NCBI GenBank assembly: GCA_964057225.1
Contig: OZ059896.1
Span: 18,100,501 to 18,164,500, forward strand
Direction: 5' to 3'
Source of the DNA: Auanema rhodensis
Taxonomy: Eukaryota > Nematoda > Chromadorea > Rhabditida > Rhabditidae
Length of the DNA: 64,000 nt
Part shown: piece by piece, positions 46,333 through 60,440 of the stretch
Position numbering within the stretch: the first letter of the stretch is position 1
Layout: every line of letters starts with the position of its first letter
Notes under the pieces: model-generated
The model's input: only the letters and a program-made list of their open reading frames with translations
The model's database searches: none
What the model was told of the DNA's origin: nothing
Position numbers and translations under genes: made by a program

Positions 46333-46852
46333 CTAAAATAAAAAAAAAGTTGAAAGAAATAAAGAAAAAGAATATTGAAATATATATAGAAGAATACGAA
46401 TAATATAAGAATGATATACATACATAAAATGAGAAAAATCATATCATAAGAGTTATCAGACAGGAAGTAAATTATATGAAAATATGCTGAGTTTTAATCA
46501 TAATAGGAAGTAATTTATAATACTAAATAATAAAAAGAAAAAGAAAAAGAAGATACGAGATGATGAGTGAAATTATGTCAAAATAGGTTTTCCAATATGA
46601 TTGAGTAGCACATATACAAGCATATAAATGTCATGAAATAATGAAATTCATTCAAAACACAACTATTATGATAAATAGATAAATATAGAAAATCAAGTAA
46701 GAAACGTTTTTTTTTCTTCTTGCTCTCATACGGAAATAGATAAGTTTTTTCCAGTTTGGAAAGTTTTTAGTTTGATAGTTTGTATAGCCACTAGACAGAC
46801 AACAGTTCAACTGCAGACAGTGTGTGAGATTTTTGTTGACTTTCTGTACATC

Positions 46853-46966
46853 TCTCTCTCTCTCTTTCTTTCTATTTCTTTCTTTCTTTCTCTCTCTTTC
46901 TCTCTCTCTCTTTCCGTTGCGCTCTCTCTTCATCTATCTCTCTATTTCTTTTTTCTCTCTTTCTTC
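46853..46966 (+). repeat. TC-rich tract
   Basis: Imperfect (TC)n/(TTTC)n stretch just before a GC-rich patch (GGTATGGCACCGG at about 46970). Confidence 0.5.
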
Positions 46967-47550
46967 TTCGGTATGGCACCGGAGAAAGGGAAATGCCCAT
47001 CATCGAAAGCAACGAAAAACCAAATATAAGTGAAATTTCAAAAAAAATGCTGAACGCGGACAATTGAGCAATGCAAAGCAAAAACGTGTAATAGGAAGAG
47101 CCGAGTAGACGATGACGACAGGTAAAAGAAACTTCAATTTTTGATTTTCTCTCATTCTCTTTCCTCTTTTCTCTATTTTTTTGGACCAACATTTGAATCT
47201 CTGCCATCGTCTGCATCATCTGATGCTAAATAGAAAAAAGAAATTCTTCGTTCCGTTAGTGACTGATCTGGAATAGAATGAGAGTAAGAGAAGTTAAAAT
47301 TGACTACTAGCATCATAGAAATAGTTGTTGGTTCAAAGACCAGTGGAAAAGAGAAAAAGAGAGGCAAAAGGCAAAGAAATAGAAGAAAATGTCGAAAAAA
47401 TGTTTCGACAACTTGTAGTTAAAGAAGATTAAGAATTTGGAAACAAATAGGTAAAACATAACTTTTTTTTTGCAAAAAAGATATTGCATAAGCTTTTCAT
47501 CTTTGATCAAAATTGTGGAAGAATATCAAAGGTATGTGAATATATTAAGA

Positions 47551-47553
47551 GAG

Positions 47554-47607
<54 letters not shown>
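47551..47607 (+). repeat. GA microsatellite
   Basis: Nearly perfect (GA)n tract. Confidence 0.5.
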
Positions 47608-47610
<3 letters not shown>

Positions 47611-48619
47611 TGGATTATAAGATAATACAGAAGAACAACTGTAATATAAAGAATGGGAAAGCCCCCAAAAAAATTATAATCAAGAAAAGAGGAGATTTAG
47701 CACTGTCACAAAGACCAAACCTTTCTTCGAAAATAGCTTGATAAAACTTGAAATCTATCATGCTATTTGTCTATATGAATAAACAATTGAACAAAAAAAG
47801 ACGAATGTTTTTTGATCACAAAAAATCAACAACAACAACAACAACAACAACAAGGTAGTGGGCGAAGTTGGATATGTGTTATGTCTTCTGAGCAAGACAA
47901 TTAAGGTAAATGTCTTATTCTTTTCATTTACTATATTATAAGAAAAAAATGAATAATTGTAAATAATAATAAATAAAAATAATTAAAAAGATGAATATAG
48001 AGAATAAAATGTGATGATTAGAATTGATTTTAGATCTCAAATAGATGTATTAGCTTGTAATATCATTGTTGTTTTTTTTCAATTATAGCATTCCAATTCA
48101 AATGTTGCAAATAGAAATGAAAAAAGGAAGACCTCGAGAAATAGATGAGAACTGCTCGGAAACTGAATGAAGGATTGAGCAGTCATAGATGGAATCTACA
48201 TCTAACTCGATGTTGAAGCTCGATAAGATGAATCTGCACTGCTTTCATACTCATACTCACACAATCACACATATTCGACTGGGAGCATGAGGACAGCAAG
48301 TAGGAATAAGAAAGCTTTTGGTCAGCTGGATCTTCAGCCCATCCTTCCACACACCCATTTTCTCTCACTTTCTCAACTCTCTTGTTCAAACTTTCTCTGT
48401 CTTCCTTATTATTTTCTTTTTTTTAATTTTCTGTAACTACTCTCTATCAAACACTCAATCTATTCACTCAATATATGTTGTATTCTGAACGATGAGAAGC
48501 AAAAGATGAGAAGAACTAGAAGGAGAAGGGCTAGCCTATGAGGCACACACACACACATACACATAGCTAGAGCGCGTCTCGTCTATTATTTTGTTTTTTG
48601 ATGTTCCCACTGGTCAACA

Positions 48620-48660
48620 CGGAATGGCACCAGGCTCTACCCCATTCCACCCTTCTTCTC
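48620..48660. other. GC-rich island with GGCACCAGGCT motif
   Basis: Reads GGAATGGCACCAGGCTC then CCCCATTCCACCCTTCTTCT. GGAATGG and CCATTCC can pair as a 7-bp stem. The same arrangement, with an insertion, recurs at 53236-53300. No coding frame is supported. Confidence 0.5.
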
Positions 48661-50865
48661 TCATTTTCTCTCTTTCTCTCTTTTCGTTCATTCTCTCTTT
48701 TGCTTTTTTTTTGGATCAACATACACAACACATAGACAACACTACATAGACCAGAAAAAAATTTAGTTGAAAGATAGAAGAATGATGAGAGACATAAAGA
48801 TAAGAAGAGATAGTTAGAGAGTGAAAGAGGAAGAAGGAAAGCTAAAAGGGAAAAAGAACGAAAGAGAGAGAGAGAGAGAGTGAACTAAACATGTTGAATT
48901 GGAGTAATGAACGGAGAAAACGAACGCCTGAGCAGAAGTTAAGGAACAGTAATGGTTCATTCAGAGAGAAGGTAAGGTAAATGATGTTAAAATAAAGAGA
49001 AATAGAGAAAAAAATGAAAAATAAAAAAAAATTTCAAACGGTTCAAAGTTACTGATTGACACAAGAATGAACATAAACAGATGTAAACAATACTTCTGGT
49101 GGCTTTCTCTACCTGATACATAGATGAGACCGAAAGAGAAAAAGCAGAGAAAGAAGTAAGAGAAAGAGGAAGAATTAAAAGAATAAGACGAAGCAACTAC
49201 TAGTGATAATGCTATTTTGAGATATTAGAAAAACCAAAGATTCAAGCTTAATCTCATATTTCAAACATATTTTTTAATTTTTCAAATAAAATTTTCTTTT
49301 CTATGTGATTGATTATAATATGAAGAAGAAAAAAACGTCGTCACATACGTTTAACATCTAAAACAGGAATAATAAGGGAATTCTGAACAGGAAGAACCTT
49401 GAAGAAGAAGACGGCGAAGAATGACATAAAGACGAAATGGAAAAATGCACAAAACTCTGAGCAAAACTGCCTGACCTTTGAACTGAAGCTGATTCCTGAA
49501 GCAGGGTGGTAGCGCGTCAATGGTAGTGGTCAGGACTGGCAGACCAATTTTCTCTATCAATTTTCTTCATATTTTTTTGTGAAAGGCCATAGAGAGAATG
49601 GCTAGCTATGAAGAAAGTGAGTGAGTGAGAGGAGGGGGGGGGGAGATGTGCACCTCCTTTCGTATTCGAATAAACTTTTCTTAAAGCCTATTGGTTTGTT
49701 TGTTGCTAGCTTGTCCGACTGATGTTCGAAGAGCAGAAGCCATTGGGTAATGTGGTAAAGAAGGTAGTGGGGGTACGCGATGGAGTAGACTTCGAAAAGC
49801 AATTTCAGTTAATGATGTGATGAAGGTAATAAATAGTATAACTAATATCAGAGAAGTTTTTAAGAGTAAAAGTTATCGAGTTATTTACACATATAGTTAA
49901 ATAGAATTAATATTATTAGAAAGAAATGAACGAAAATAGTGTCAGCTTAGAACTGTTTAAATTCTGAATGGTCAGATAAGATGGAAACGTAGAGCAACAG
50001 AGAAAGAGAGAGAGAGAGAGAGAAAGAGAGAGAGTGGGAGTAATGCCATTACATCATTTAACTTGTTTATTTGTTTATTTGTTTATTATATTTCGAAGAT
50101 AAATGTAAAAAAAGAATGAAAAAGAGAAGAAAATTGAGAAGAAATGGCGGTTATATCAACAGATTGCCGTTAACTATAATAGTTTTGACATCATCATCGA
50201 GAGATAGATGGAAGACCATCAGAGATGTTGGTCTTATCCATTCTGGCGAAAAGTTAAAAGCGGTTGCTTGCTTGCTCCGATTTTTGTTAAATCTATGTAT
50301 TTACTAAACAAAACTCCTACTCGTTCTGATTCTATTCCTTACTTCAATCCCTACTCTCCAGTTTTTACTTCTCTCTTTACCCTAGGCATCATCATCATCT
50401 ATGTCTTCGGCTACGTCTTCTTCTTCTCATTTCTTTAAATTTTGTTTTGTTGTCTTTGCTTTATATGGAAAAAAGAAGTTTGATCAAAGAAGAAAGACTA
50501 TGAAAAGCTATCTGAATGCAATTGGACGTCTTCGTCTTCTGGCTAACTCGCCAGATAGTCTTTGTTGAGCACAGTGAAAGAGATAGACGAACAATGCGAA
50601 AAAATGAAGAGAAAGAGACACCAACAGAGTATGTAAGAGAACAAAACATAAAAAAGAGAGAGAGAGAGAGAGAGATCTAGCTATCGGTCAAACCTCAGTT
50701 CTAGAGACCGAAAAGAGGGGACCCGCATCTCGATGCTGTCCAATCTTCACTCGTTTTCTCACTCTTTCTCTTGTTAGCCTGATTGTCTGACATTGTCTCT
50801 TCTGTTTACACGCTGTCTAGTATGCCGTCTAGTTTAGTTGTGCTTTTCGTCTGATGTCTCGTCTC

Positions 50866-50905
50866 CAGCTGGTGCCAGCCAGTGCCCTCCTGGGCAGTTC
50901 CGAAA
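50866..50905. other. GC-rich island with GGTGCCAGCCAGTGCC dyad
   Basis: An imperfect palindrome, GGTGCC-AGC-CAGTGCC, followed by TGCC..GGGCA able to pair. Matches the motif at 57584-57599 (complement) with C/T changes at two symmetric positions. Confidence 0.5.
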
Positions 50906-51196
50906 AAAACTCTCAAACATGCACAAAGACACACATACACACACACATATATATATATATATTATGTTATATATTATATATTATATATATATAGTCTCTG
51001 AAAAATATCTAAAAAATAGATGTTTCATTTGCTAGATAAAGAATGAGATATTGAGAGTATGATAGGAAAAATAAAATCTGACCAAACTGAAAAGAAGTGA
51101 GGTCATTCCTATTATCTTATTTTTCTAGCTTAAAAGACTAAAACAGTGTTTCTCATATCAGCATGCTTTATCCATTGAATCACCAACTTTCCTTCT

Positions 51197-51233
<37 letters not shown>

Positions 51234-52561
51234 TTCTCTCTAGTTCAGCTGTCTCTTTCTGTCTTTATAAAGATGTTCCTTGTTAATATAGACCACAATT
51301 CATCTTCCAAATGCTATACATGAGTATATACTTCATAATTTTTTTTGGTAAAAAGAGAATCATATCAGATTCAGTGAAGTCAGAGATGATAGATGAAGAA
51401 GATTTAGCGGACGTTTTGACCAAACAACGAACAAGACACTGAAAGAATGATCATGTAACTCAGTAGGATAATAAAAGACAAGCCAATCAGAAATAAAATA
51501 ATTGCAAAGTTTTTTTGAAAAAAAAAATTGAAAGGGGAATAGAAAAGATAAAGAGAATTGTTCCGAGTAAAAGTGAATAAGCTATGGGCATGCTCAGTTT
51601 AGAGGTCAAATGGACGGAGAGGGATTTACGGAAACAATGGTAACAGAAGATAGGAGGGAAATGAAGTAGAAAGCAGAGACAATGTGCGAAAACTTTAAAA
51701 TTCGAATCGAAATCAAAAAAAAAATCCATAATTATCATGATCCTATCATCATTAATATGACTGTTAAAGCTCGTGAACGCGATATTCAGTGTGGTCCCAA
51801 GCCCCAAGCCTTTCATCATCATCCAATCCTATCCTTCAGTGCTGCAACCGAAATGCAAACAAACACGACCAGGCACAAAGCCTCACAGAGTTTTTACATT
51901 TTGTTCAAAAAAATTTTATTCTTTTCAAAGTAAGTAGAAGATTTTTGTAAAATCTGCTAATGTTCCGAGAAAAATAGAAGTAAAAAATAATTTTAATTCA
52001 TTTGAAATACACAAGATATCAGAAAAATATTTCATTTACACTTGACACTTGGCTATTACCTTCTTCCTTCTTCTTCTTTTTTTATTTATTTTCTTTGTAT
52101 TAATATATAAAAAATAAGAAGATAACATATCTATCTGTAGATAGAAAATAAGAAAAAAGAAAGTTTTTCTTTTACATTTCAAAACCAATTTTTATCTTTT
52201 TCTTTTTGTCTCAACAAAAAAAAAGAATTGATTTAAAAATCTTTTATAAACATTTAAAATAAATATATTTGGTCATTTTTGAAATTAAACAAAAAATAAT
52301 TTTATGTTTTCATTACTTCATTTCCCTAATGAATTCGATTTGCAAATATTTCAAAAGACTGTGTTAAAGAGAGAAATGTCTTATCAGCATTTTTGAAGAA
52401 GAACAATGTAACAGATTATTTTATCCATTCGTCCTAGTACGTACTATTTCCAAGTTCGAAATAAGAAAATTTGGTCAGTTTTTGGGTGTTGATAAGAAAC
52501 AATTTAGCCATGAAAGTGACCATCACTAAGCACAAATTGAAATGCAATCACGTGGAACTTC

Positions 52562-52597
<36 letters not shown>

Positions 52598-53235
52598 TTA
52601 TATATTATCTATTACTCTTTATCTACTATTATAAAACAATGATGAAGTTTATTCATAATGTCAAATTATGATCTTTTTTCTTAATAAAGTGTTATGACGT
52701 CATATAATGACCCACCCAGAACAAAAAGATGAAAATGATACACAAAAAATGAAGAAAAAAAAACAAATAATTGCCAGAATCAAAAGACATCAATCATACT
52801 GAAATTCAAATAATATCCCTTTTCTCATCTTTTTTTCCCTGTCCATTCTTTTCCTTACTGGATTTTTCTCCACATTTTTAACTCTTCCTCTTGCTCTCTG
52901 CAGTTTTTTCTTCGCTCTTACTCGTCTTTCCTTTATCCTCTCATTTTCGCCTTTTTTTCTCTTCAGGCTCAATGTTTCAAAAGTCGAAAGGGCATTTGTC
53001 TCAGCTTTTAATTCGCTCGTGTTTCAGAGAGATCCGAGCGAAAGCACATGGCTGTGCCTGGAAGTGGCTGTTGCTGAAGCAGCACCACCACCGGACAGCT
53101 CAGCTTTTCACCAGTTCAACAGAGCTTTCATAGTTTCCTTGCTGAGCTTTAACACATACACATTGTTGAGAATAGACACAGGAAAAGTGCAATTGGAGAC
53201 ACCGACTCATAGGGCATAGTACGTGTAAGACGTGA

Positions 53236-53300
53236 ATGGCACAACCAGGCTCAGGCTGGTGTCCTATCTATTCTACATTCCAGCCTCCTTCTAACCGTCC
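53236..53300. other. GC-rich island related to 48620
   Basis: Reads GAATGGCACAACCAGGCTC, then CAGGCTGGTGTCC, then ATTCCAGCCTCCTTCT. It shares both ends with the 48620 island and carries an additional half of the dyad. Confidence 0.5.
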
Positions 53301-55528
53301 GCTACCCTCTTGCAGAGTATCAAAACCTGAAGGCTCTCTTTTGCGATTTCTCGTTCTCTGCCAAAACTTAAGAATTATTTTTCACAATTCTCTCCTTCCA
53401 AGTCTACGATCAACGCCCCGTTGATCATCACACTCTCTGCTCTGCTAAAGCTTTCATCTCAAGTTTGAACATCGACCTTACATAAATTTCCTTCAAAACT
53501 TTTCAATAAGATAATAGTCAAATAACTTCCGTAATTCTAGTAAAGAAACTCAAAATATTTGAATATATTCATGTTCAAAGTAATTGATGACGATGTTAAA
53601 ACAAACTATTTAATAGATTAAAGCATCACAAATGAAGTTCAAAATTAAATTTTTATGTTCATTAAGGAAAAATTATATAGTGAAACCTGATAACTCTTTT
53701 GGATTTCACTTCTCAAACAAAATTTTTTGTATTTTTTAATAAAAAAAGTCAAAGAAAATGAATATTTACGAGAACAAAACATGCTTAAACCGTGTTGTGT
53801 GCTGGAGATCAGGTATGAATCTGAAGCTTTGACCCGGATATTTGGGGATTAAAGCCGAAATACCTCAAATGCTATAAGAGTTGGATGATGATGAAAACAC
53901 GAAAATTGGAAAGGTCAATCCTATTCAAGCTTTCCTCCCACTCCTCACTTCCCTCGGTGTACGTTTAGATCCCTGATCACCATGAAATGTTTGCAAAACA
54001 TGAAAATATCTCACCAAGAGATATAGAGAGAAAGAGAGAGAGAAGGAGAGAAAAAATTACAGAGAGAAGAGAAAAAGAGCTATTAGAAGATGAATGTCCA
54101 GTTTTTCTAATTTCCCTCTCAATCTTAACTATGCTGTGCATATACCCATAGTTATCGCTTTTACTCTCTCTTAAAATGCATGTTAGTCCCTCTCTCTGTC
54201 ATAGTTTTTAATCTTCATATCTCCCTCTCTCTCTCCCTCTCTCTCTCTTTCTCTCTCTCTCTATCTATCTTTTTATAATATGTGTTGCCAGAGAGATTCC
54301 ATGTTTTTCTCTTGCCTGTCTGTGTTCCAGCACCGCTCTTGGTCGTGCTATGATGTGACAGTCAACAGCTTTCTCCACCCACATAAAGAGAGAAAGAGTG
54401 AAATGGAAGAGAAGACTTCACAGAGAGAAGGGAGGAGAGACTGAAGTCTGGTACTCTCTAGTCTTGTACAGCTTTCATTTTCGTTCATCTATTCTTTACT
54501 ATTTTTTTACTTTTTCTATCTCTTTCTCTGGTGCTCGTGTCAAAGAGTAGAAAATTACAAGAGAACCAGAGAAACTACAGGCTGAGATAAAATGAGAGAT
54601 AGTGTAGAACTGAGAGAGTTAAGAGAAAAAAAATATTGAGACCATTAGTTCTTCAGAATCTGACATATAGTTTACCTTTTCGCTCAACACCTAATTCAGC
54701 AGTACAAGGTAACTAGTTGATGACAACAATTCCCACAACCCCGTAGTGGACATTGAACAAGAAGAAGAAAGAAGACAAAACTGGAAAGAAAGAGAAAACT
54801 AAATAGGGAGGATATGTATAGATGGAAATAGAGAGAAAGAATGAGAGAATAACAGAGAGAGAGAGAGAGATAGAATTGAAAGGATGAGAAAAGATGTGTA
54901 GTTACAAGAACATAACAACAATAACACTGTCTTATTTCGAGAAAGATGAAAAGAACAGGACTTTGGACAGCAGCATGAAGCTGCTCTACAACACAACGAC
55001 AAGGTTATGTCCAGTATGAGAGAAAGTATAAACAAGAGATACATCGATAACCATGCTAGGACAAGCCGGAAAGAAAGTCACAACAGCTATGCAATCTGGA
55101 TCAAATGACTTTAAAAGCGACAAGACAACCAAAATCACTCGGTGACCATATAATTACGAGAGAAATCACATACATATGGAAGGAAAAAGACAAACAAAAA
55201 TTGAAAAATTACCACGAATGGTCAGTCAAACTAACAAGATAGTAAGCTAGATGATCGAGGAATGAACAGATGCAGGTTTGTACTTTGAAACTTATGCTGA
55301 GAATCGAGAAGAGGCTTGAAGCATTATTAGAAAAACGTGAAGATAGTAATCAAGAAGGTGAAAGTTGACCAGCATCACTTACGATGTCGAAAGTGATGAC
55401 GCCGACAGAAACATCATTGAAGAGAATTATGACGATGTTGATGAGAAGGATTAGTTAAAAAAGAGAAAACGATCGAATAGACAGTTATAGATATACATAT
55501 GAATATAGATAGAAGGAGAGATAGCTAA

Positions 55529-55559
<31 letters not shown>

Positions 55560-57372
55560 AGAGAGAGAAAGTTTGACGAAAAGGCCAAAAGAGATGGTAA
55601 ATGAACAACAAAAAACAGGAGAAATATGGTCAAAGCTTGATGGGGTTGCTAAAACTAGATGACAGCCAAGTAACCATAATCATAGAGCTTCTGTATTCCG
55701 AAATAACAACTAGCTTGCAGCTGACCAACTTGTCCCTCGCAAAGTCTATCCATCCTCTCACTTTTACTCTCTCATCTCATTATCTCGTTTTCACTCAAAT
55801 ATCATCTTTTACTTTTATTTTTCCGAGATTTTTCCTTTTCAAGAGAACATCTATCTAGTTTTACAGGTATAACAAGAAAAAGGAAAAACAACAGAAGATG
55901 ATGATGATGTTGTAGCATGAAACTTCAAGCTAGTATTGGTTAGCCAGTACAAGATCATTGGTGAAATGAAGTGAATATGTGTCATATAAGGATGATTGGA
56001 CTAGCTATGGCTATGCTTTCGTCTTCGCCTCCTTGTTTTTCCTTTCCCGAAAACACTTTCAATCTCAGGCGAACTTAGACGACAACATGTTGCTTAAACG
56101 ATTAAAGAAAACAAATTGTTTCTACTGAAGTTATGATGGTCATCTTAAGCATCTATAACCATGTGTATAGAATATTTTGAAAATATTATAATCATATATC
56201 ATATAGAATACCAAATATAGAATATTTACCTGAATATATGCACATAGTTTCAATACTATAATAGTATATTCAAAACTATGCTGTCTATATGTCTGTTCTA
56301 TCTATGTTTCAGATGATTTTTTTTTAATTTCTTCCTCTTGTTTTCATTCAAAATTCAACGAACACTGTGATGATGTCATAAGCATTGCATGATACTAGTT
56401 TGATCAACACAGCTTTTGTGACTTTGAATGAACAGCACGTGCACTATGTTGTTTGAGCTTTATGACTGAGCTTATATCATCAACAGAAGATTTATTTAAT
56501 ATATGTAATGAACAAATATGTTATTTCTGCATCTGATTCAATGGTCAATTGATAAGTATTATGATGTGTGGGGGGGGAGGTAAAATCAGATGAGTTAACG
56601 GTCTGACGGTGGAGGAAACAGGAGGGACCAAGTCAAAGTTCTTGACAACGAAACCGTATTTTCTCTCTTTCTCTTTCTCTGTCTCTCTTTCTCTCTCTCT
56701 TTCCCTCTCTCATACAACCACACAAACTTCTCCTTCCTTATATTGAACCTCTCTTTTTCATTTTTTTTTCGTTTTTCTATATGGAATGGACCATAGGAAG
56801 AAAGGTGACTAGCACAGATTGTCACCAATGGAACCAACCAAGAGACCGACAAGGTAATGGTCATATGATTATGAAAGAGAGAGAGAGAGAGAGTCATTAA
56901 GTATTTCAAGAGAATATGAATGTCCTAAGGGCATTTATCATTGAACTTTCCGTATGTTCCAAAGAAATACAAAGGAACAAAGCTGAATCTCTAAATCTTT
57001 CAATCTTTCCTCTTTCTATCCTTCTCTCTATCTCTCATGTAAAGGTGATGTATCACAGTGAAATATAAAAAGTTTAAAAATGAAATTATCTATTTGGAAA
57101 TTATAAACATTCACAGAAGTTATTTTTGAATCATCAAGTCATTTGACTTCAATTGGAATGATATCGGTAAAACGCTTTGAAATTCTTTTTAATCTCCCAT
57201 TTCTCTATCATTTTCAAAAATCTCTTATAATATAGAGAGGATTAAATTTATTTAGCGAAAAATGATCATAAATGAAAAGAAACCGTGACTTGATTTGTTG
57301 AAGAAAGTTTAAAAAACGAAAATTAGACATTAAAAAGAACGATTCTTGAAGTTTTAAAAGAGAGAAAAAAAT

Positions 57373-57443
<71 letters not shown>
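57373..57443 (+). repeat. GA microsatellite
   Basis: About 70 bp of (GA)n with few interruptions, one of the longest in the window. It lies 100 bp before the hairpin island at 57546-57638. Confidence 0.5.
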
Positions 57444-57446
<3 letters not shown>

Positions 57447-57545
57447 CTATCTTTTTTTTTGCACAAAAAAAATAATAATGGAAATATAAGAAATGACCAT
57501 TCAATCTATCTACTTCTCCCCTTTTCTCTCTGTCTCTCTATCTTG

Positions 57546-57638
57546 TTGTGTGTTCCAGTCGTTCTAGTGCTGTTCCTCTGCCGGGTACTGGCTGGTACCC
57601 GCAACATGAGCGACGGCAGGCAGCACAGCAACACACAA
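57546..57638 (+). ncRNA. Candidate structured RNA / cruciform hairpin
   Basis: Nested complementary segments: TTGTGTGTT (57546-57554) with AACACACAA (57630-57638), GTGCTG with CAGCAC (57621-57626), CTGCC with GGCAG (57615-57619), and an apical stem GGGTAC..GTACCC around TGGCTG. The fold spans 93 nt. No known RNA family is recognised. Could equally act as DNA (dyad binding site). Low confidence as an RNA gene. Confidence 0.5.
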
Positions 57639-57916
57639 GCTTTGGGCCTCATGAACATATAGAGAGAGAGAAAGAGAAAAAGAGAGAGAGAGAGCTATGA
57701 AACGAATGAGAAAAGATACAGAGGGAGATATGAATGTAGAAAAAGCTAAAGTAAAAGAAAAGTGGAGAGAAATAAGAAACAAAGAGAAATGGCTACTTGA
57801 AGGTTTATTTAAGAAGAAATCAACACAGCCCCTAAGGCATATTTCAAAGAAAAAAAAAGAAGAAAAAACATATTTAATCATTTCTCTTGGAAATCAAAAC
57901 CAAAAAAGGGATTGAC

Positions 57917-57920
<4 letters not shown>

Positions 57921-57978
<58 letters not shown>
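57921..57978 (+). repeat. GA microsatellite
   Basis: Perfect or nearly perfect (GA)n. Similar tracts occur near 36931, 38075, 48864, 50000, 50656, 54850, 55528, 56876, 57660 and 58543, and TC tracts near 38553, 40120, 51200, 52561, 54220 and 56660. Confidence 0.5.
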
Positions 57979-57982
<4 letters not shown>

Positions 57983-58539
57983 TTGTAAGCAAACTGAAAC
58001 AACGGCTGAGATAGTAAGTTGTTAGGTGAGAAAGTTTTTGAAAGGAAAAACTCTTGATGACCGGTTGCGCTTTTCAGCTAAGGCGGTTCAGCCGTTTTTC
58101 TTCTCGTTTTTTTTTTCTGTGCTGGTTTCTGTTTAGCAGGAAGGAAGTAGACCAAAAAACACGAGAAGAAGAGCATGAAGATCAAATACTTTGAAAAATT
58201 GAGTGACAGACGTATTTTTAGAGTTTTTCATGATTTTATGCCTCAAATGGATAAGCAGGGCATTTTGATTTCAAAAATGTCTAAAAGATGACAAATTAGA
58301 AGCCTGTGAAAGAGAATAAAATGCAAAGAATTAGAGAAGAGAAGAGAAAAAAGGAAGTGAAGAAAAGAGATGAATAAAGACTCGAAAAAAAAATTCATGA
58401 CGATTAGATTTCATGGTGGCAAAAAGCTTGGGCAAAAAGCGAAAGCTTGACCGTTGATTTCCGAGATGGTGTGATGAAAAAAATAACGATGTTGTTAAAG
58501 GACATATATCTGAAGTAGAACATGCATATGAAGAGATAA

Positions 58540-58542
<3 letters not shown>

Positions 58543-58585
<43 letters not shown>

Positions 58586-58606
58586 GGAGAGAGAGAGAGA
58601 GAGAGA
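58543..58606 (+). repeat. GA microsatellite
   Basis: (GA)n interrupted once by GGTGGA. Confidence 0.5.
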
Positions 58607-60371
58607 CTTCAATATTTAATAAATTTGAATCATCATAAACATTAATTTATTAATTTCTTTCTCATAATTAGAAAAAAATGACCAAAGTTATTTATGTAAA
58701 TGAAAAAAATTGCAATATTTATGTTTTTTTTTTAAATAAAGATAATAATATTTTTATACGAAAAATATAAATAAAGTAAAAGTATAAAGAGGACCATGGA
58801 CAGAGAGAGAGTGACGAGAGAGGGCAGTAAATCATCGAAAGGTTTTCCCATAATCGGCAAATCGCAAACAACAAACTGGAGGCAGCCGGTGCTATGCTGT
58901 GATCTAGGTGCTGTCTAGGGGCAAAGTAAAAACAAAACATTACAGCTTCTGATACTGATGATGACGATGTTGTTGATGATGATGATGATGATGGGTAGGA
59001 GGAAAAAGTAGGAGGATGTAGATTTGAATTCAGATGACGTGATGGGGGATCAAAAGATTACTCATCAAGATAAGAAGGTAAGAGAATAAGTGAGCAATGC
59101 AAACGGTGTGCTTAGGTATCAAGGAAAAGCACTAGCATGCTCGTAAACTTATAGTGAACTGACTGTAAGATAGGTAGATTGAGAGAGGGAGGAGGGAGAG
59201 AGACAAGGTTGCGATTATGCTTTTGGTCATTCAAAACTTGGAATCGTAAAGAAAAAACAAATGACAAACTGACCACTTATTCTGGAAGAGAGCCATAAGA
59301 CACTCTTTCTTCATTTTTTCTCTGTTTCTCTCGTTTTCTTTGTCTCCCTGTATCACTCACTCACTCATTTCTCTTTCTGCTCTCGCTTTTCATGTTGTCC
59401 TCTATGGGCGGCGCTCAGGTATTTTCCAGTGGGGTGGTCTGGAACATATCGTCGATCAGAATACAGGATTCTAGATCTCATACAAGGCTTGTCGTCCAAC
59501 AAGATGAAAGAAAGAGAACGAGGATGAGGAGATGGAGGAGAGGAGAACGAACATTAGCAATGACAAAACAAAGTTTTTTTCACTATGAAAAATGGACAGA
59601 TCGCAATGACATGAAGATCAGCGAATATTCTTGTCATGGTGAATAAAAAGATTTTTTTGTTGAGGCTTTTCGTAGAAACGTTTACGTCAACACAACGTAA
59701 ATACATACACAAGCATCATTTTCAATCAAAAAGACATCATGAAGCTGTTGATTGTGTGAACTATTCATATATTACTTTCTTAAATTATAACATATAATAT
59801 ATAAAAAATTGTAATTTTATCTTAAAAATAACAATACATTAATGAAATATAAAAGATGAAAATGAGAAAAAACAGATGAGGAATTGGTTGCAGAGGTAAG
59901 AACGAAATATATTCGAGCAGCTTTGTCTTTAAATTTTTGGTCTTTTCCTCTTACTCTTTTTCAGTTCCTTCTTCTTTCTTTCTCTTTTGTCACCTTTACT
60001 CTTTGCTGAATATTTCTATCTCTCTCTCTGAGTCTCTTTCCTATGCTCTCGTTCTGATACTCTCATTATCTTATTTCTAGTTGAACATCATTGTCATCAT
60101 CGGCTCAGTTGCTAGTTTGACTGTTTGTATGTATGTAGATGTGTATGTATCCCTTCAATCTCTCCTTCTCTCTTTCTCTTTCTCTCTTTTTTTTTCCTAA
60201 TTTTTCTATTTTTCATTCTCAACTTCTTTTTTTTTCTTTCTGCTTCTCGTATGACTGGGAATGTCCCTCCTCAGCTTGCACCACTCTGAACATACTAAGC
60301 TAGATACAATGCAGTGGTCAGAGACAACAGACAGCAGCACATGCGTCAGACAAGCCAAACGGAAGATGGGG

Positions 60372-60440
60372 CTAGTTGGTACAGCCTGATACTCGGCCCC
60401 TGCCTGGTGCAGGGTTCTCCCCAGCTCCGCCTACTGCTTC
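60372..60440. other. GC-rich island with GGTACAGCCTGATAC motif
   Basis: Reads GGTACAGCCTGATACTCGG, then CCTGCCTGGTGCAGGG, then CAGCTCCGCCTAC. The first part is a weaker member of the dyad family, and CTGC..GCAG can pair. No coding frame. Confidence 0.5.

Noticed and set aside
46652-47219. Several Glu/Arg- or Ser/Leu-rich frames around 46.7-47.2 kb
   Set aside because: They are translations of a TC/GA microsatellite region.
49351-49560. Possible exon of the zinc-finger gene near 49.4-49.5 kb
   Set aside because: Composition is exon-like and weak splice sites exist, but no reading joins in phase to the exon ending at 46332 with any recognisable domain.
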